Assembly: GCF_004124275.1 (NCBI RefSeq)
Contig: NZ_CP027218.1
Coordinates: 2,483,501 to 2,547,500 of the forward strand
DNA from: Pseudomonas sp. DTU12.3
GTDB taxonomy: Bacteria; Pseudomonadota; Gammaproteobacteria; Pseudomonadales; Pseudomonadaceae
Reading direction: 5' to 3'
DNA: 64,000 nt
Shown here: one piece after another, positions 19,012 to 27,508 of the stretch
How the letters are laid out: each line of letters opens with the position of its first letter
How positions within the stretch are numbered: the first letter of the stretch is position 1
Made by a program: the position numbers and the translations under genes
Notes under the pieces: generated by a model
The model's input: the letters and a program-made list of their open reading frames with translations, nothing else
Databases searched by the model: none
What the model was told of the DNA's origin: nothing

Positions 19012-19686
19012 TCAGGTCGGGCAGGTTTCCTTGCCATGATCCAGCCCCTGCTTGTAGCTATGGCTCTGCAAACTCGCCTTGCCGTTGTGCCAGGTCAGCG
19101 TCAGCACATACAGCGAGTCAAAGTCATCACCCGACCAGTCGTCGGTGATGCTCTGCTTGCCGCCAACGGCTTTGCCGGCAACCTTGTTGATCAATTCCGG
19201 CAGATAACCGTGCGACCACGCCGTATAAATCGTCGAGTTGTGATACTTGTCGGCGGTCAGTTCGCGGGCCAGATCGCTGGTGTCATTGGCGGAAAACTCG
19301 ATGTTCACCGGCAGGCCAAGCTTGATTGCCGCCGGGCTGATGGTCATCAGCGGACGAATGTAGCTGTAGGAGTTGTCCAGCTCGCCTTCCTCGACATTGC
19401 GCGTCGGGTTGGCGGCGAACACGTAATCGGCCTTGCCGAATTTTTCCGGCAGCAGTGTCGACAGGTCGATCGCGCGGTTCAAACCCTGGCAGTTGAGCTG
19501 GCCGAGACCGCCGGCAGGTTTCTCGGCATGGCGCAGGAACACCAGGGTCTGTGTTCCGTCTACCGGTTGCGCGCGACTTTCGCTGGATTCCAGCGACAGC
19601 ATTAACGCACTGACCGCCAGCAGCGAGGGCAGCGCCACATAGGCGCGATGTTTGAAGCGTTTGGCGAATCTCATCAGGTTCGTCAT
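19012..19686 (-). CDS. secreted histidine phosphatase family protein
   Basis: This 224-residue protein belongs to the phosphoglycerate-mutase-like superfamily: the catalytic motif LRHAEKP gives R52 and H53, a second arginine is in NPTRN (R96), and the second active-site histidine is H159 in WSHGYLPE. The N-terminus has a basic start followed by a hydrophobic segment (residues 15-31, VALPSLLAVSALML), so the enzyme is exported or anchored facing the periplasm. No substrate is known for this subgroup; broad phosphatase activity is possible. It stands alone between repeats, convergent with mnmH. Start at 19686 (ATG) gives the complete signal segment. Confidence 0.8.
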   Translation of the reverse strand: MTNLMRFAKRFKHRAYVALPSLLAVSALMLSLESSESRAQPVDGTQTLVFLRHAEKPAGGLGQLNCQGLNRAIDLSTLLPEKFGKADYVFAANPTRNVEEGELDNSYSYIRPLMTISPAAIKLGLPVNIEFSANDTSDLARELTADKYHNSTIYTAWSHGYLPELINKVAGKAVGGKQSITDDWSGDDFDSLYVLTLTWHNGKASLQSHSYKQGLDHGKETCPT

Positions 19687-19897
19687 GGAATAAGGGGTTC
19701 TTCAGCAAATTCGATTAAGGCTGACAAACCTTTACACCGCAGGCTTCCAGCACTGAGTGTTTTCCCTGTCGTGACCAGCTTCCTCTGCTACAAAGACCTA
19801 GCTCAGAGTCCACTGAGGCCGATTTGGTTCGATCCCGCACTTTAGCGGCAACCTCCAACGGTCTGGTCGCAGCTTAACCACAGGATGTTACGGTTCA

Positions 19898-19981
19898 TGT
19901 AGGAGCTGCCGCAGGCTGCGATCTTTTGATCCTGCATGAAGGCTCAAGATCAAAAGATCGCAGCCTGCGGCAGCTCCTACA
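19898..19981. repeat. REP pair (outward type)
   Basis: Near-perfect arms TGTAGGAGCTGCCGCAGG... and ...CCTGCGGCAGCTCCTACA with a spacer GATCCTGCATGAAGGCTCAA; ends 37 bases before the GST start. Confidence 0.92.
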
Positions 19982-20018
19982 TTATGATCGGGGTTCAATT
20001 TGTGACTGGATGCTTCCC

Positions 20019-20717
20019 ATGACCGATCTGTCCGCGTTCCCGATCACCCAGAAATGGCCGGCGCAGTACCCTGACTGGATTCAGCTCTATTCCTTGCCGA
20101 CCCCCAACGGCGTCAAAGTGTCGATCATGCTCGAAGAAATCGGCCTGCCGTACGAGCCGCACAAGGTCGCTTTCGACCAGAATGATCAGTTGTCGCCGGA
20201 GTTCCTCTCGCTGAACCCGAACAACAAGATCCCGGCGATCCTCGACCCGCATGGCCCGGAGGATCAGCCGCTGCCGTTGTTCGAGTCCGGCGCGATCCTG
20301 ATTTACCTCGCCGACAAAAGCGGTCAGTTGCTGGTGCAGGAAGGCGCGGTGCGCTATGAAACCCTGCAGTGGCTGATGTTTCAGATGGGCGGTATCGGCC
20401 CGATGTTCGGTCAGTTGGGGTTCTTCAATAAATTTGCCGGCAAGGATTACGAAGACAAGCGCCCGCGTGATCGTTATGTCGACGAAAGCAAACGCCTGCT
20501 CAAAGTCCTCGATACCCGCCTGGAAGGCCGCGACTGGCTGATGGGCGAGCGCTACACGATTGCCGACATCGCCACGTTCCCGTGGGTGCGCAACCTGATC
20601 GGCTTCTATGAGGCCGGTGATCTGGTCGGCATCCAGAACTTCCCCAACGTCACCCGCGTGCTCGAGCGCTTCCTTGCCCGCCCGGCGGTCATCCGTGGCC
20701 TGACGATCCCCTCCTGA
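20019..20717 (+). CDS. glutathione S-transferase, YfcG/YghU (Nu-class) type
   Basis: A 232-residue cytosolic GST. The thioredoxin-like N-terminal domain has LYSLPTPNGVKVSIMLEE (residues 20-37) with the TPNG motif of the Nu class, then NPNNKIPAI and the glutathione-binding ESGAIL. The helical C-terminal domain contains GERYTIADIATFPW, the N-capping box of the fold. E. coli relatives YfcG and YghU reduce disulfides and organic peroxides rather than conjugating bulky substrates. The ATG at 20019 was chosen because the upstream frame runs through a REP and gives an unrelated N-terminus. No operon partner. Confidence 0.88.
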   Translation: MTDLSAFPITQKWPAQYPDWIQLYSLPTPNGVKVSIMLEEIGLPYEPHKVAFDQNDQLSPEFLSLNPNNKIPAILDPHGPEDQPLPLFESGAILIYLADKSGQLLVQEGAVRYETLQWLMFQMGGIGPMFGQLGFFNKFAGKDYEDKRPRDRYVDESKRLLKVLDTRLEGRDWLMGERYTIADIATFPWVRNLIGFYEAGDLVGIQNFPNVTRVLERFLARPAVIRGLTIPS

Positions 20718-20731
20718 CCCCCCATATCCCC

Positions 20732-20822
20732 CTGTGGGAGCGGGCTTGCTCGCGAAAGCATCCGGTCAGTTGACGGATCTGTTGCTGACACAGCGCCTTC
20801 GCGAGCAAGCCCGCTCCCACAG
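20732..20822. repeat. inverted repeat, GTGGGAGCGGGCTTGCTCGCGAA family
   Basis: Arms CTGTGGGAGCGGGCTTGC... and ...GCAAGCCCGCTCCCACAG surround a spacer with GTCAGTTGACGGA. A shorter relative is at 60923-60989. Confidence 0.9.
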
Positions 20823-20966
20823 TGGATTGGTGTTGCGGCACAGGGATTATTGCGTGCCCGGTAATGCACTCTTGATTGATCCAGGTTTGTACCGCAACCC
20901 CCGCAAGGCATAAGCTTCGCCCCCTACGACTTTCGTCTCATCTGCCGTTTTTTCAGGAAAGGCCCC

Positions 20967-21941
20967 ATGTCCAGTCAGTTCCCCGAAGCACGTCCCCGCC
21001 GTCTGCGCCGCAATGCGAGCCTGCGCAGCCTGTTCCAGGAAACCGAATTCAGCCTGAACGATCTGGTGCTGCCGATTTTCGTCGAAGAAGAAATCGACGA
21101 CTTCGTGCCGATCAAAAGCATGCCCGGCGTGGTGCGTATTCCCGAGCGCAAACTGGCCAGCGAGATCGAGCGCTATGCCCGTGCCGGGATCAAATCGGTG
21201 ATGACTTTTGGCGTGTCGCATCATCTGGATGGCAACGGCAGTGATACCTGGCGCGAAGACGGCCTGGTCTCGCGCATGTCGCGCATCGCCAAGGATGCCG
21301 TGCCGGAAATGATCGTGATGTCCGACACCTGCTTTTGCGAGTACACCGATCACGGCCACTGCGGCGTGATGCACCACCATGAAGTCGACAACGACCAGAC
21401 CCTGATCAACCTCGGCAAACAAGCCGTGGCAGCGGCCCACGCCGGTGCTGACGTGATCGCGCCGTCGGCGGCGATGGACGGCCAGGTGCGGGCGATTCGT
21501 CAGGCACTGGACGCGGCCGGATTCACCCAGATTCCGATCATGGCCTATTCGACCAAATTCGCCTCGGCGCTGTATGGCCCGTTCCGCGAGGCCGGTGGCA
21601 GCGCGCTGAAGGGCGACCGCAAAAGTTATCAGATGAACCCGATGAACCGCCGCGAAGCGCTGCGTGAATCGCTGCTCGATGAGCAGGAAGGTGCCGACGC
21701 GCTGATGGTCAAACCGGCCGGCGCGTACCTCGACATCATCCGCGACATTCGTGAAGCCTCGAACTTGCCGCTGTCGGCGTATCAGGTCAGTGGCGAGTAC
21801 GCGATGATCAAGTTCGGCGCGCAGGCCGGGGCGATTGATGAAGATCGTGTGGTGCGTGAAAGCCTCGGCGCGATCAAACGCGCGGGTGCGGATCTGATTT
21901 TCACCTACTTTGCGATGGATCTGGCGTTGGCCGGGATCTGA
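20967..21941 (+). CDS. hemB: porphobilinogen synthase (delta-aminolevulinic acid dehydratase), Zn-cysteine type
   Basis: This 324-residue enzyme condenses two 5-aminolevulinates to porphobilinogen in heme synthesis. The two Schiff-base lysines are K197 (YSTKFAS) and K249 (MVKPAGAY). The metal site is the cysteine type: [15 protein letters not shown] gives C122, C124 and C132, as in the E. coli zinc enzyme. The Pseudomonas aeruginosa housekeeping HemB, as I remember it, lacks these cysteines and depends on magnesium, so this copy may be a second, zinc-dependent paralogue. The ATG at 20967 follows CAGGAAAGG. It is a single gene flanked by repeats, with no other heme genes nearby. Confidence 0.93.
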   Translation: MSSQFPEARPRRLRRNASLRSLFQETEFSLNDLVLPIFVEEEIDDFVPIKSMPGVVRIPERKLASEIERYARAGIKSVMTFGVSHHLDGNGSDTWREDGLVSRMSRIAKDAVPEMIVMSDTCFCEYTDHGHCGVMHHHEVDNDQTLINLGKQAVAAAHAGADVIAPSAAMDGQVRAIRQALDAAGFTQIPIMAYSTKFASALYGPFREAGGSALKGDRKSYQMNPMNRREALRESLLDEQEGADALMVKPAGAYLDIIRDIREASNLPLSAYQVSGEYAMIKFGAQAGAIDEDRVVRESLGAIKRAGADLIFTYFAMDLALAGI

Positions 21942-21947
21942 TTTAAA

Positions 21948-22018
21948 GATCAAAAGATCGCAGCCTTCGGCAGCTCCTGCATATTCCCTGTAGGAGCTGC
22001 CGAAGGCTGCGATCTTTT
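21948..22018. repeat. REP pair (inward type) between convergent genes
   Basis: Arms GATCAAAAGATCGCAGCC... and ...GGCTGCGATCTTTTTT form a long hairpin ending in a T run next to the stop of the FAD gene. It may terminate both hemB and the convergent oxidoreductase. Confidence 0.88.
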
Positions 22019-23554
22019 TTATGAACCGTTGAAGAAAGGCCGGATGCCGTGATCGCGGAAGTAGCGTTCGATCACTTTCGGGTCGGCGCTGTTGTCGGCA
22101 ATCGCCACATAGGTATCCGGACGCAGCAGGTAGAAGCCGTTACGCCCCAACCCCGCCGTTTCAAACGCCGGGCGCCAGTCGAACACATGCAGCGGCAAAT
22201 GATGCTCGTGGCACCAGGCGATCATCTCGTCGCTGGTGTCGCCATACACATGCACTTGCCAGCACGGCTGGCGTAGCGGTTCGTAATTGTCCCCCTCACC
22301 ATCATGCGCCCACGGCAAGCGGTCGCCGCCGTGCACGTGGCCGGCGGTGCCGTGGCTCAGCGGCATGCCGCGATAGTTGAGGGTGACTTGCGACACGGTG
22401 CGAAAGAGGAACTCGCGGCTGGCTTCGAACGAGGCCATTTTCGGGATCAGAAACGGTGCCACGCGCATGCGCAGCAGATCGGCCAGACGACCCTCGGCGG
22501 TGACAAAACTGAAGACCTTGTCGGTGGTCGACACCAGCCGGCGCGCGAAGGCGATGCGCTCGGCTTCATAGCTGTCGAGCAGGCTCGTTTCGGCGCCGCC
22601 ACTGAGCACCGCCGCCAGCTTCCACGCCAGATTGATCGCGTCGCCGATACCCGTATTCATGCCCTGACCGCCTGCCGGGCTGTGCACATGCGCGGCATCG
22701 CCGAGCATAAACGCGCGGCCCTGGCGAAAGTGTTCGGCGACGCGGTGATGCACGCGGTAAGTCGAAAACCAGTGGACGTCCTCAATGTGCACTTTCAGGT
22801 GTTCGATGGCACGGCTGCTGACATCGGAAAACTCCAGGGTTTCGGCACAATCCGCGCGCTCGTCACGCACGGTGCCGATCAACCGTGCACGGCCTTCGCC
22901 GGCCAGTGGAAACACCGCGAGAAAGTCCGCTTCATCCAGGTCCAGATGCAACTCGCCATTCAGCGCCGGCCCACTCGCCAGCACATCCGCGACATAGAAA
23001 ATCTGCTGATAGGTGCCGCCGGGAAAATCCGCATCGAGGGTTTTGCGCACCACCGAGCGGGCACCGTCGCAACCGGCCAGATAGCAGGCCTGGCAGACTT
23101 CCTGCTCACCATCGGGCAGGCGTAAATGTGCGGTAATTCCGTCGCCGTTTTCCTCGAAACTTTCCAGCGTGGTGTTGCGTTCCACCGTGATGCCATAGTC
23201 TTCGAGACGATCGATCAGCAGCCGTTCGTGTTCGTCCTGCGGGAAGATTTCGACGAACGCGTAAGGCGTCAGGCCTTCGCCGATGCGATTGAGCGGCAAC
23301 TGCGCAACCGGTTTGCCGTTGACCCAGAAATTCGCCGCCGCCACGCGATGGCCGTTGCGCACCACGGTGTCGGCCAGATCGAGCTGGCGATACAACTCCA
23401 GCGTCCGCGCCTGCACCGCCAGCGCCCGCGAGGTGGTGCCGGGCGCCGAGGTTTTATCGATAATGCGCACGCGCACGCCGAGTTTGCTCAGCCACAGAGC
23501 CAGCACCAGGCCGGTGGGGCCGGCGCCGATGATCAGGACGTCGCTGCGGTTCAT
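22019..23554 (-). CDS. FAD-dependent aromatic-ring monooxygenase (PheA/TfdB type)
   Basis: The 511-residue protein begins with a Rossmann FAD motif (LIIGAGPTG, residues 7-15), has the DG motif in AGCDGARSVVR and the second FAD motif in FMLGDAAHVHSPAGGQGMNT, all marks of the class A flavoprotein hydroxylases (PF01494). The last 120 residues form the thioredoxin-like tail seen in phenol hydroxylase and rifampicin monooxygenase relatives (VHVYGDTSDEM, then GFYLLRPDTYVA). It would use NAD(P)H and oxygen to hydroxylate an aromatic compound in the cytoplasm; the substrate cannot be told. The gene stands alone, without a ring-cleavage gene beside it. Confidence 0.88.
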   Translation of the reverse strand: MNRSDVLIIGAGPTGLVLALWLSKLGVRVRIIDKTSAPGTTSRALAVQARTLELYRQLDLADTVVRNGHRVAAANFWVNGKPVAQLPLNRIGEGLTPYAFVEIFPQDEHERLLIDRLEDYGITVERNTTLESFEENGDGITAHLRLPDGEQEVCQACYLAGCDGARSVVRKTLDADFPGGTYQQIFYVADVLASGPALNGELHLDLDEADFLAVFPLAGEGRARLIGTVRDERADCAETLEFSDVSSRAIEHLKVHIEDVHWFSTYRVHHRVAEHFRQGRAFMLGDAAHVHSPAGGQGMNTGIGDAINLAWKLAAVLSGGAETSLLDSYEAERIAFARRLVSTTDKVFSFVTAEGRLADLLRMRVAPFLIPKMASFEASREFLFRTVSQVTLNYRGMPLSHGTAGHVHGGDRLPWAHDGEGDNYEPLRQPCWQVHVYGDTSDEMIAWCHEHHLPLHVFDWRPAFETAGLGRNGFYLLRPDTYVAIADNSADPKVIERYFRDHGIRPFFNGS

Positions 23555-23627
23555 GGGATTGTCCTTCGTTTGCTGTGCAGCAAGTATGGATCAGAAGGAG
23601 CGGGTGGCCAGTTGATCGGCCAGACGG

Positions 23628-23665
23628 AAAAAGGCCCCGCAGCGGTGAGGCTGCGGGGCCTTTTT
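23628..23665. terminator. bidirectional intrinsic terminator hairpin
   Basis: A ten-pair GC stem (GGCCCCGCAG/CTGCGGGGCC, 23633-23660) is flanked by As on the left and Ts on the right, so it can work in both directions. On the minus strand it is about 200 bases past the end of the TonB receptor gene. Confidence 0.8.
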
Positions 23666-23707
23666 CGGGTGTTCGGCAGGGGGACTGTTGCGTGGCGTAG
23701 ATCCGGG

Positions 23708-23855
23708 CCCCTCACCCCAGCCCTCTCCCGAGGGAGAGGGAGCCGATTGGGGGGCTTTCAAAACCTGAGTTCGACACGATGGTTCAGGTCGGCGTAACTC
23801 GAAAGAACACTCCAGTCAGTCCCCTCTCCCTCCGGGAGAGGGCTAGGGTGAGGGG
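23708..23855. repeat. inverted repeat, CCCCTCACCCCAGCCCTCTCCC family
   Basis: Outer arms CCCCTCACCCCAGCCCTC and GAGGGCTAGGGTGAGGGG, with inner GGGAGAGGG blocks, enclose a spacer containing GAGTTCGACACGATGG. It is the only copy of this family in the window. Confidence 0.85.
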
Positions 23856-23867
23856 CTTTTTTCAGCG

Positions 23868-26072
23868 TTAGAAATCAATAGTGCCGGACAACTTCGCCAC
23901 ACGCGGTTCACCCTGCGTCAGATACCCACCCTGTGCCGATTCCCAATACTTCTTGTTCGCCAGGTTTTCCACGCCCAGACGCACGGTCACGTCCTTCTCC
24001 GAGACCTTGAACGCATAACGCGCGCCAGCGTCGAAGCGGTTCCAGGTCGGCAGGCTCAGATTGTTCGCCGCGTCGGCGTACTGACCACCGGTACGCAGCA
24101 TCCGCGCATTCAGCGCTACACCTTGCAGGCCAGGCACATCCCAATCCGCGCCGGCGTTGAACTGGAAGGTCGGCACGCCGATCGCACGGTTGCCATCGTT
24201 GGCGCCGTTCTGGGTGTTCTTCAGTTCGGTGTCCATCAAGGTCAGGCCGCTGATCAGGCGCAGGCCGCTGATCGGTTCGCCGAAGACGTTCATTTCTACG
24301 CCTTTATTGACCTGCTCGCCTTCACGCACGTAGGTGCAGGTGGTGGCGCTGTTGATCTCGCAGTAACCGTCGCTCGGTTGCTCGATGCGATAGACGCCCA
24401 GGCTCGCGCCGTAGGTGCCCATGTCGACTTTCACCCCGGCCTCGGTCTGCTTGGAGCGGGCCGGTGCATACACCTCGTTGCCGTTGGTCACGCGCAAGCC
24501 GCCGGTGCTGGTCGGCGAGGTTGGGCCTTGCGCCAGGCCTTCGATGTGGTTGGCGTAGAACGACACGTGTTCCCACGGTTTGAAGACGATGCCGTAGACC
24601 GGCGTGGTGATCGATTCGTCGTAGGCCGACTTGCGGCTGCCACTGCCGTAACTGGCGTAGTTGTAGCCTTGCACGACCAGTTGTTGACGACGCAGGCCGG
24701 CGGTGACCAACAGGCGATCATCGAAGAAACCGAGGGTGTCGGAGATTGCGGCGCTGCGGTTGAAAGTCTTGCCGACGATGCCCGGATCGTTGACATCGCC
24801 GCCAGAGAAGTTGCCGACTGGCGACGGCGCTTCCACCGGGTGATAGATGTTGTTGGCGTACTTGGTCAGGTCGAAATCGTAGGCGCTGCGCTGTTCGGCC
24901 CAGATGCCGGTGAGGCCGAAGTTGAGCTTGTGGCTGACCGCGCCGGTGTTGAATTTACCGTTGAGGCCGGCCATGACGCTGGTGTTGTCTTCGTCATGCG
25001 GAATGAACGAGCCAGTGGTGTTCGAGGCGCCGTTGTTGCCGACCAGCGTGGTCGAGTTGTAGCGCCCGACTTCACGGGTGTGCTTGGCACCACCGGCGAC
25101 GTAGGCAGTCCAGCTGTCGTTCAGATCGTACTCGGCGCGGAGCATGCCGAAGGTGTCTTCGATGTCGGTGTAGCCCCACTTCGGCGCGTAGTTGGTGTCA
25201 GCCGATGGCGCGTCCGGAATGTGCGTGGCAGTACCAAGGTTGACCGAGTTACGGCCACCGTTGACGCGTTCTTTCTGGTAGGCGAAATCGCCGGACAGGC
25301 GCAGGGCATCACCGCGATAATCGAGGCCGATGGCGAACAGTTTCGAGCGCTGGTTCTCGTGATCGATGGCGGTGTCGCCTTCGCGCTGGGACAGGTTGAC
25401 CCGCGCGCCGAAGCGGTTGTCTTCACCGAAACGCTGGCCGATGTCGAAGTGCTGACCGACGCGGCCTTCACTATTGATGTCAGTGGTGTAGCGGCGCAAC
25501 GGCACGTCACCGGCGCGTTTTGGTTGCAGGTTGACGCCGCCGCCAATGCCGGAACCGGTTGGGGTCACGCCATTGATGAAGGCGTTCGGGCCTTTGAACA
25601 CTTCCACGCGCTCCAGAGCGTCGGTGGAAATGATCTGCCGTGGCAGCACGCCGTAGAGGCCGTTATAGGAAATATCATCGCCGGTCAGCGGCAAGCCACG
25701 GATCATGAAGATCTGCGCCTGGTTGGAGAAACCGGACGCCTGGCGCACGGAGGAATCGTTGAGCAGCACGTCAGCGACGTCTTCGGCCTGCTGATCCTGG
25801 ATCAGTTGTTCAGTGTAGGACGCGGCGCTGAACGGCACGTCCATCATGTCCTGATTGCCCAACACGCCCAACTGACCGCCGCGAGCAACCTGACCACCGG
25901 CGTAAACCGGGGGCAGGGCGTCTGGCGTCGGGGCTTGTGCGTTGATGTTGACGTTGTCCAGCACCAACTCTTTGTTATCGCCTTCGGCGGCGTGAGCGGT
26001 AACGGTCAGGGAGCACAGCAGGGCAAGAAGCGTCGGGCGAAAAGGAACGCCGATTCGGGCTGGAGCGGGCAT
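23868..26072 (-). CDS. TonB-dependent siderophore receptor
   Basis: An outer-membrane receptor of 734 residues. A signal peptide (MPAPARIGVPFRPTLLALL..., cut after TAHA near residue 28) is followed by a TonB-box-like ELVLDNVNI, the plug domain (roughly 65-190, with IFMIRGLPLTGDD and RVEVFKGPNAFING) and a 22-strand barrel ending LSGTIDF. The barrel's SKQTEAGVKVD and GVEMNVFGEP are typical of ferric-siderophore receptors of the FhuA/FcuA kind. There is no N-terminal signalling extension and no sigma/anti-sigma pair beside it, so regulation is probably by Fur directly; a half Fur-like site is upstream. The ATG at 26072 was preferred to an upstream one because the signal peptide then starts normally. 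Ligand unknown. Confidence 0.88.
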   Translation of the reverse strand: MPAPARIGVPFRPTLLALLCSLTVTAHAAEGDNKELVLDNVNINAQAPTPDALPPVYAGGQVARGGQLGVLGNQDMMDVPFSAASYTEQLIQDQQAEDVADVLLNDSSVRQASGFSNQAQIFMIRGLPLTGDDISYNGLYGVLPRQIISTDALERVEVFKGPNAFINGVTPTGSGIGGGVNLQPKRAGDVPLRRYTTDINSEGRVGQHFDIGQRFGEDNRFGARVNLSQREGDTAIDHENQRSKLFAIGLDYRGDALRLSGDFAYQKERVNGGRNSVNLGTATHIPDAPSADTNYAPKWGYTDIEDTFGMLRAEYDLNDSWTAYVAGGAKHTREVGRYNSTTLVGNNGASNTTGSFIPHDEDNTSVMAGLNGKFNTGAVSHKLNFGLTGIWAEQRSAYDFDLTKYANNIYHPVEAPSPVGNFSGGDVNDPGIVGKTFNRSAAISDTLGFFDDRLLVTAGLRRQQLVVQGYNYASYGSGSRKSAYDESITTPVYGIVFKPWEHVSFYANHIEGLAQGPTSPTSTGGLRVTNGNEVYAPARSKQTEAGVKVDMGTYGASLGVYRIEQPSDGYCEINSATTCTYVREGEQVNKGVEMNVFGEPISGLRLISGLTLMDTELKNTQNGANDGNRAIGVPTFQFNAGADWDVPGLQGVALNARMLRTGGQYADAANNLSLPTWNRFDAGARYAFKVSEKDVTVRLGVENLANKKYWESAQGGYLTQGEPRVAKLSGTIDF

Positions 26073-26152
26073 GTTTCGTACCTGGAGGCGCACGGCCGGT
26101 GAGAAAAAGTAAGGGCGGCGCGGGAACTCCTTGCGCAAATGCGACTCCAGGT

Positions 26153-26171
26153 GCAAATGATATGTTTTCTC
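26153..26171. promoter_or_regulatory. possible Fur-box-like site upstream of the siderophore receptor
   Basis: GCAAATGATATGTTTTCTC matches the left half of the Pseudomonas Fur consensus (GCAAATGATA) exactly, but the right half is poor. It is about 80 bases upstream of the receptor start, where a Fur site would be expected. Confidence 0.35.
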
Positions 26172-26215
26172 AGTAACGTTTTGCAATCAGTTTGTCACTA
26201 CTCCCCATAACACCA

Positions 26216-26300
26216 TGTAGGAGCTGCCGCAGGCTGCGATCTTTTGATCTGTTTTTTTAAAATCAAAATCAAAAGATCGCAGCCTGCGGCAGCTCCTACA
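26216..26300. repeat. REP pair (outward type)
   Basis: Perfect arms TGTAGGAGCTGCCGCAGG.../...CCTGCGGCAGCTCCTACA with an AT-only centre, between the divergent receptor and DUF1615 genes. Confidence 0.92.
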
Positions 26301-26345
26301 CGGATTGTGTATGGTGTTCGGGCTTAATGGACTGGATGGAGCAAC

Positions 26346-27437
26346 ATGCACAACCATCGATTATCGATCACGCTTGCGACATTGCTGGTACTCGCCGGTT
26401 GCGCTGGCCAGCGCAGCAGCGAACCGGTGCCGCGTGCACCCGCCGAAGTGAAGGCCGAAATCGTCCGGCTGATGCCGGCGAAAACCCCTGACCGGCAAGG
26501 TTGGGCCACTGACATCTACGCCGCGTTTGCCGCGCAGAACATCAGCCCGACCACGCAGAATCTGTGCTCGGTACTGGCTGTCGCCGAACAGGAATCGACC
26601 TTTCAGGCCGACCCCACGGTACCCGGCCTGGGCAAGATCGCCCGCGACGAAATCGACCGCCGCGCCGGCAAAGTGCACATTCCCGGCTTGTTGGTCAGTG
26701 GCGCGCTGCAAGTGCGCTCAACCAATGGCAAGACCTACAGCGAACGCCTGAACGCGGCGCGTAGTGAAAAAGAACTCAGCGCGATTTTCGACGACTTCAT
26801 CGGCAGGGTGCCGATGGGCCGCACGCTGTTTGGCGGCTTCAACCCGGTACACACCGGCGGACCGATGCAGGTCAGCATCGAATTTGCCGAACAGCACGCC
26901 AAGGATTATCCGTACCCGGTGGACGGCACGATCCGTCACGAAGTGTTCAGCCGGCGCGGCGGTATGTATTTCGGCATCGCCCACTTGCTTGGCTATCCGG
27001 TGAGTTACCGCGAGCCGCTGTATCGCTTCGCCGACTTCAACGCCGGTTGGTACGCCAGCCGCAACGCGGCGTTTCAAAACGCGGTGAGCCGCGCCTCGGG
27101 CATCCCGCTGGCGCTGGACGGCGACCTGATTCGCTACGACTCGATCATGCCCGGCAGCACCGAACTGGCGGTGCGCACCCTCGGCAAGTCATTGGGCATG
27201 CGCAACCCGAGCATTCGCGATCAACTGGAGAAGGGCAAAACCCTCGAATTCGAAGAAACCAAACTCTATCAACGGGTGTTCGAACTGGCTGAGCAAGCGG
27301 AGGGTAAAAAGCTGCCGCGTGCAGTGTTGCCGGGGATTGTGCTGCAAAGCCCGAAAATCACCCGAAAACTGACCACGGCGTGGTTTGCCAAGCGTGTGGA
27401 CGAGCGCTACAAACGCTGCATGGCCAAGGCCGGATAA
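26346..27437 (+). CDS. DUF1615 family lipoprotein
   Basis: This 363-residue protein has a lipoprotein signal with the lipobox VLAGC, so C19 would be lipidated and the mature protein anchored in the envelope. The body fits DUF1615 as I recall it: a conserved early segment LCSVLAVAEQESTFQADP resembles the active-site region of lytic transglycosylase folds (a glutamate after AVAEQES), followed by FNPVHTGGPMQVS and FADFNAGWYASRNAAFQ. A peptidoglycan-related role is therefore plausible but unproven. It is monocistronic, followed by a hairpin with flanking A/T runs at 27451-27480. Confidence 0.83.
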   Translation: MHNHRLSITLATLLVLAGCAGQRSSEPVPRAPAEVKAEIVRLMPAKTPDRQGWATDIYAAFAAQNISPTTQNLCSVLAVAEQESTFQADPTVPGLGKIARDEIDRRAGKVHIPGLLVSGALQVRSTNGKTYSERLNAARSEKELSAIFDDFIGRVPMGRTLFGGFNPVHTGGPMQVSIEFAEQHAKDYPYPVDGTIRHEVFSRRGGMYFGIAHLLGYPVSYREPLYRFADFNAGWYASRNAAFQNAVSRASGIPLALDGDLIRYDSIMPGSTELAVRTLGKSLGMRNPSIRDQLEKGKTLEFEETKLYQRVFELAEQAEGKKLPRAVLPGIVLQSPKITRKLTTAWFAKRVDERYKRCMAKAG

Positions 27438-27450
27438 AGCCGCCAGACAT

Positions 27451-27480
27451 AAAAAACCCGGCCAAGGGAGCCGGGTTTCT
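27451..27480. terminator. hairpin terminator between convergent genes
   Basis: Stem AAACCCGGC/GCCGGGTTT with a seven-base loop lies 13 bases after the DUF1615 stop. The run of six As on the left makes it a good terminator for the minus-strand repeat-protein gene as well. Confidence 0.8.
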
Positions 27481-27508
27481 CTGGGGTGTTGCGCTTGCCG
27501 CCATGCAT

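Larger units (their letters stand above)
23555..23867. other. intergenic region with terminator and G/C-rich repeat
   Basis: No gene is supported. It carries the upstream region of the FAD monooxygenase (to about 23625), a strong hairpin (23628-23665) and a separate inverted repeat (23708-23855) before the end of the TonB receptor gene. Confidence 0.7.

Noticed and set aside
19926..20018. N-terminal extension of the GST through the REP
   Set aside because: The extra 31 residues are translated REP sequence and do not match GST proteins; the ATG at 20019 fits the family.
24123..26102. A 659-codon plus-strand frame antisense to the siderophore receptor
   Set aside because: The opposite strand encodes a complete TonB receptor with all family motifs; the antisense product shows none.
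26153..26171. A full Fur box before the siderophore receptor
   Set aside because: Only the left half matches the consensus, so it is listed as a weak site and not as a finding.
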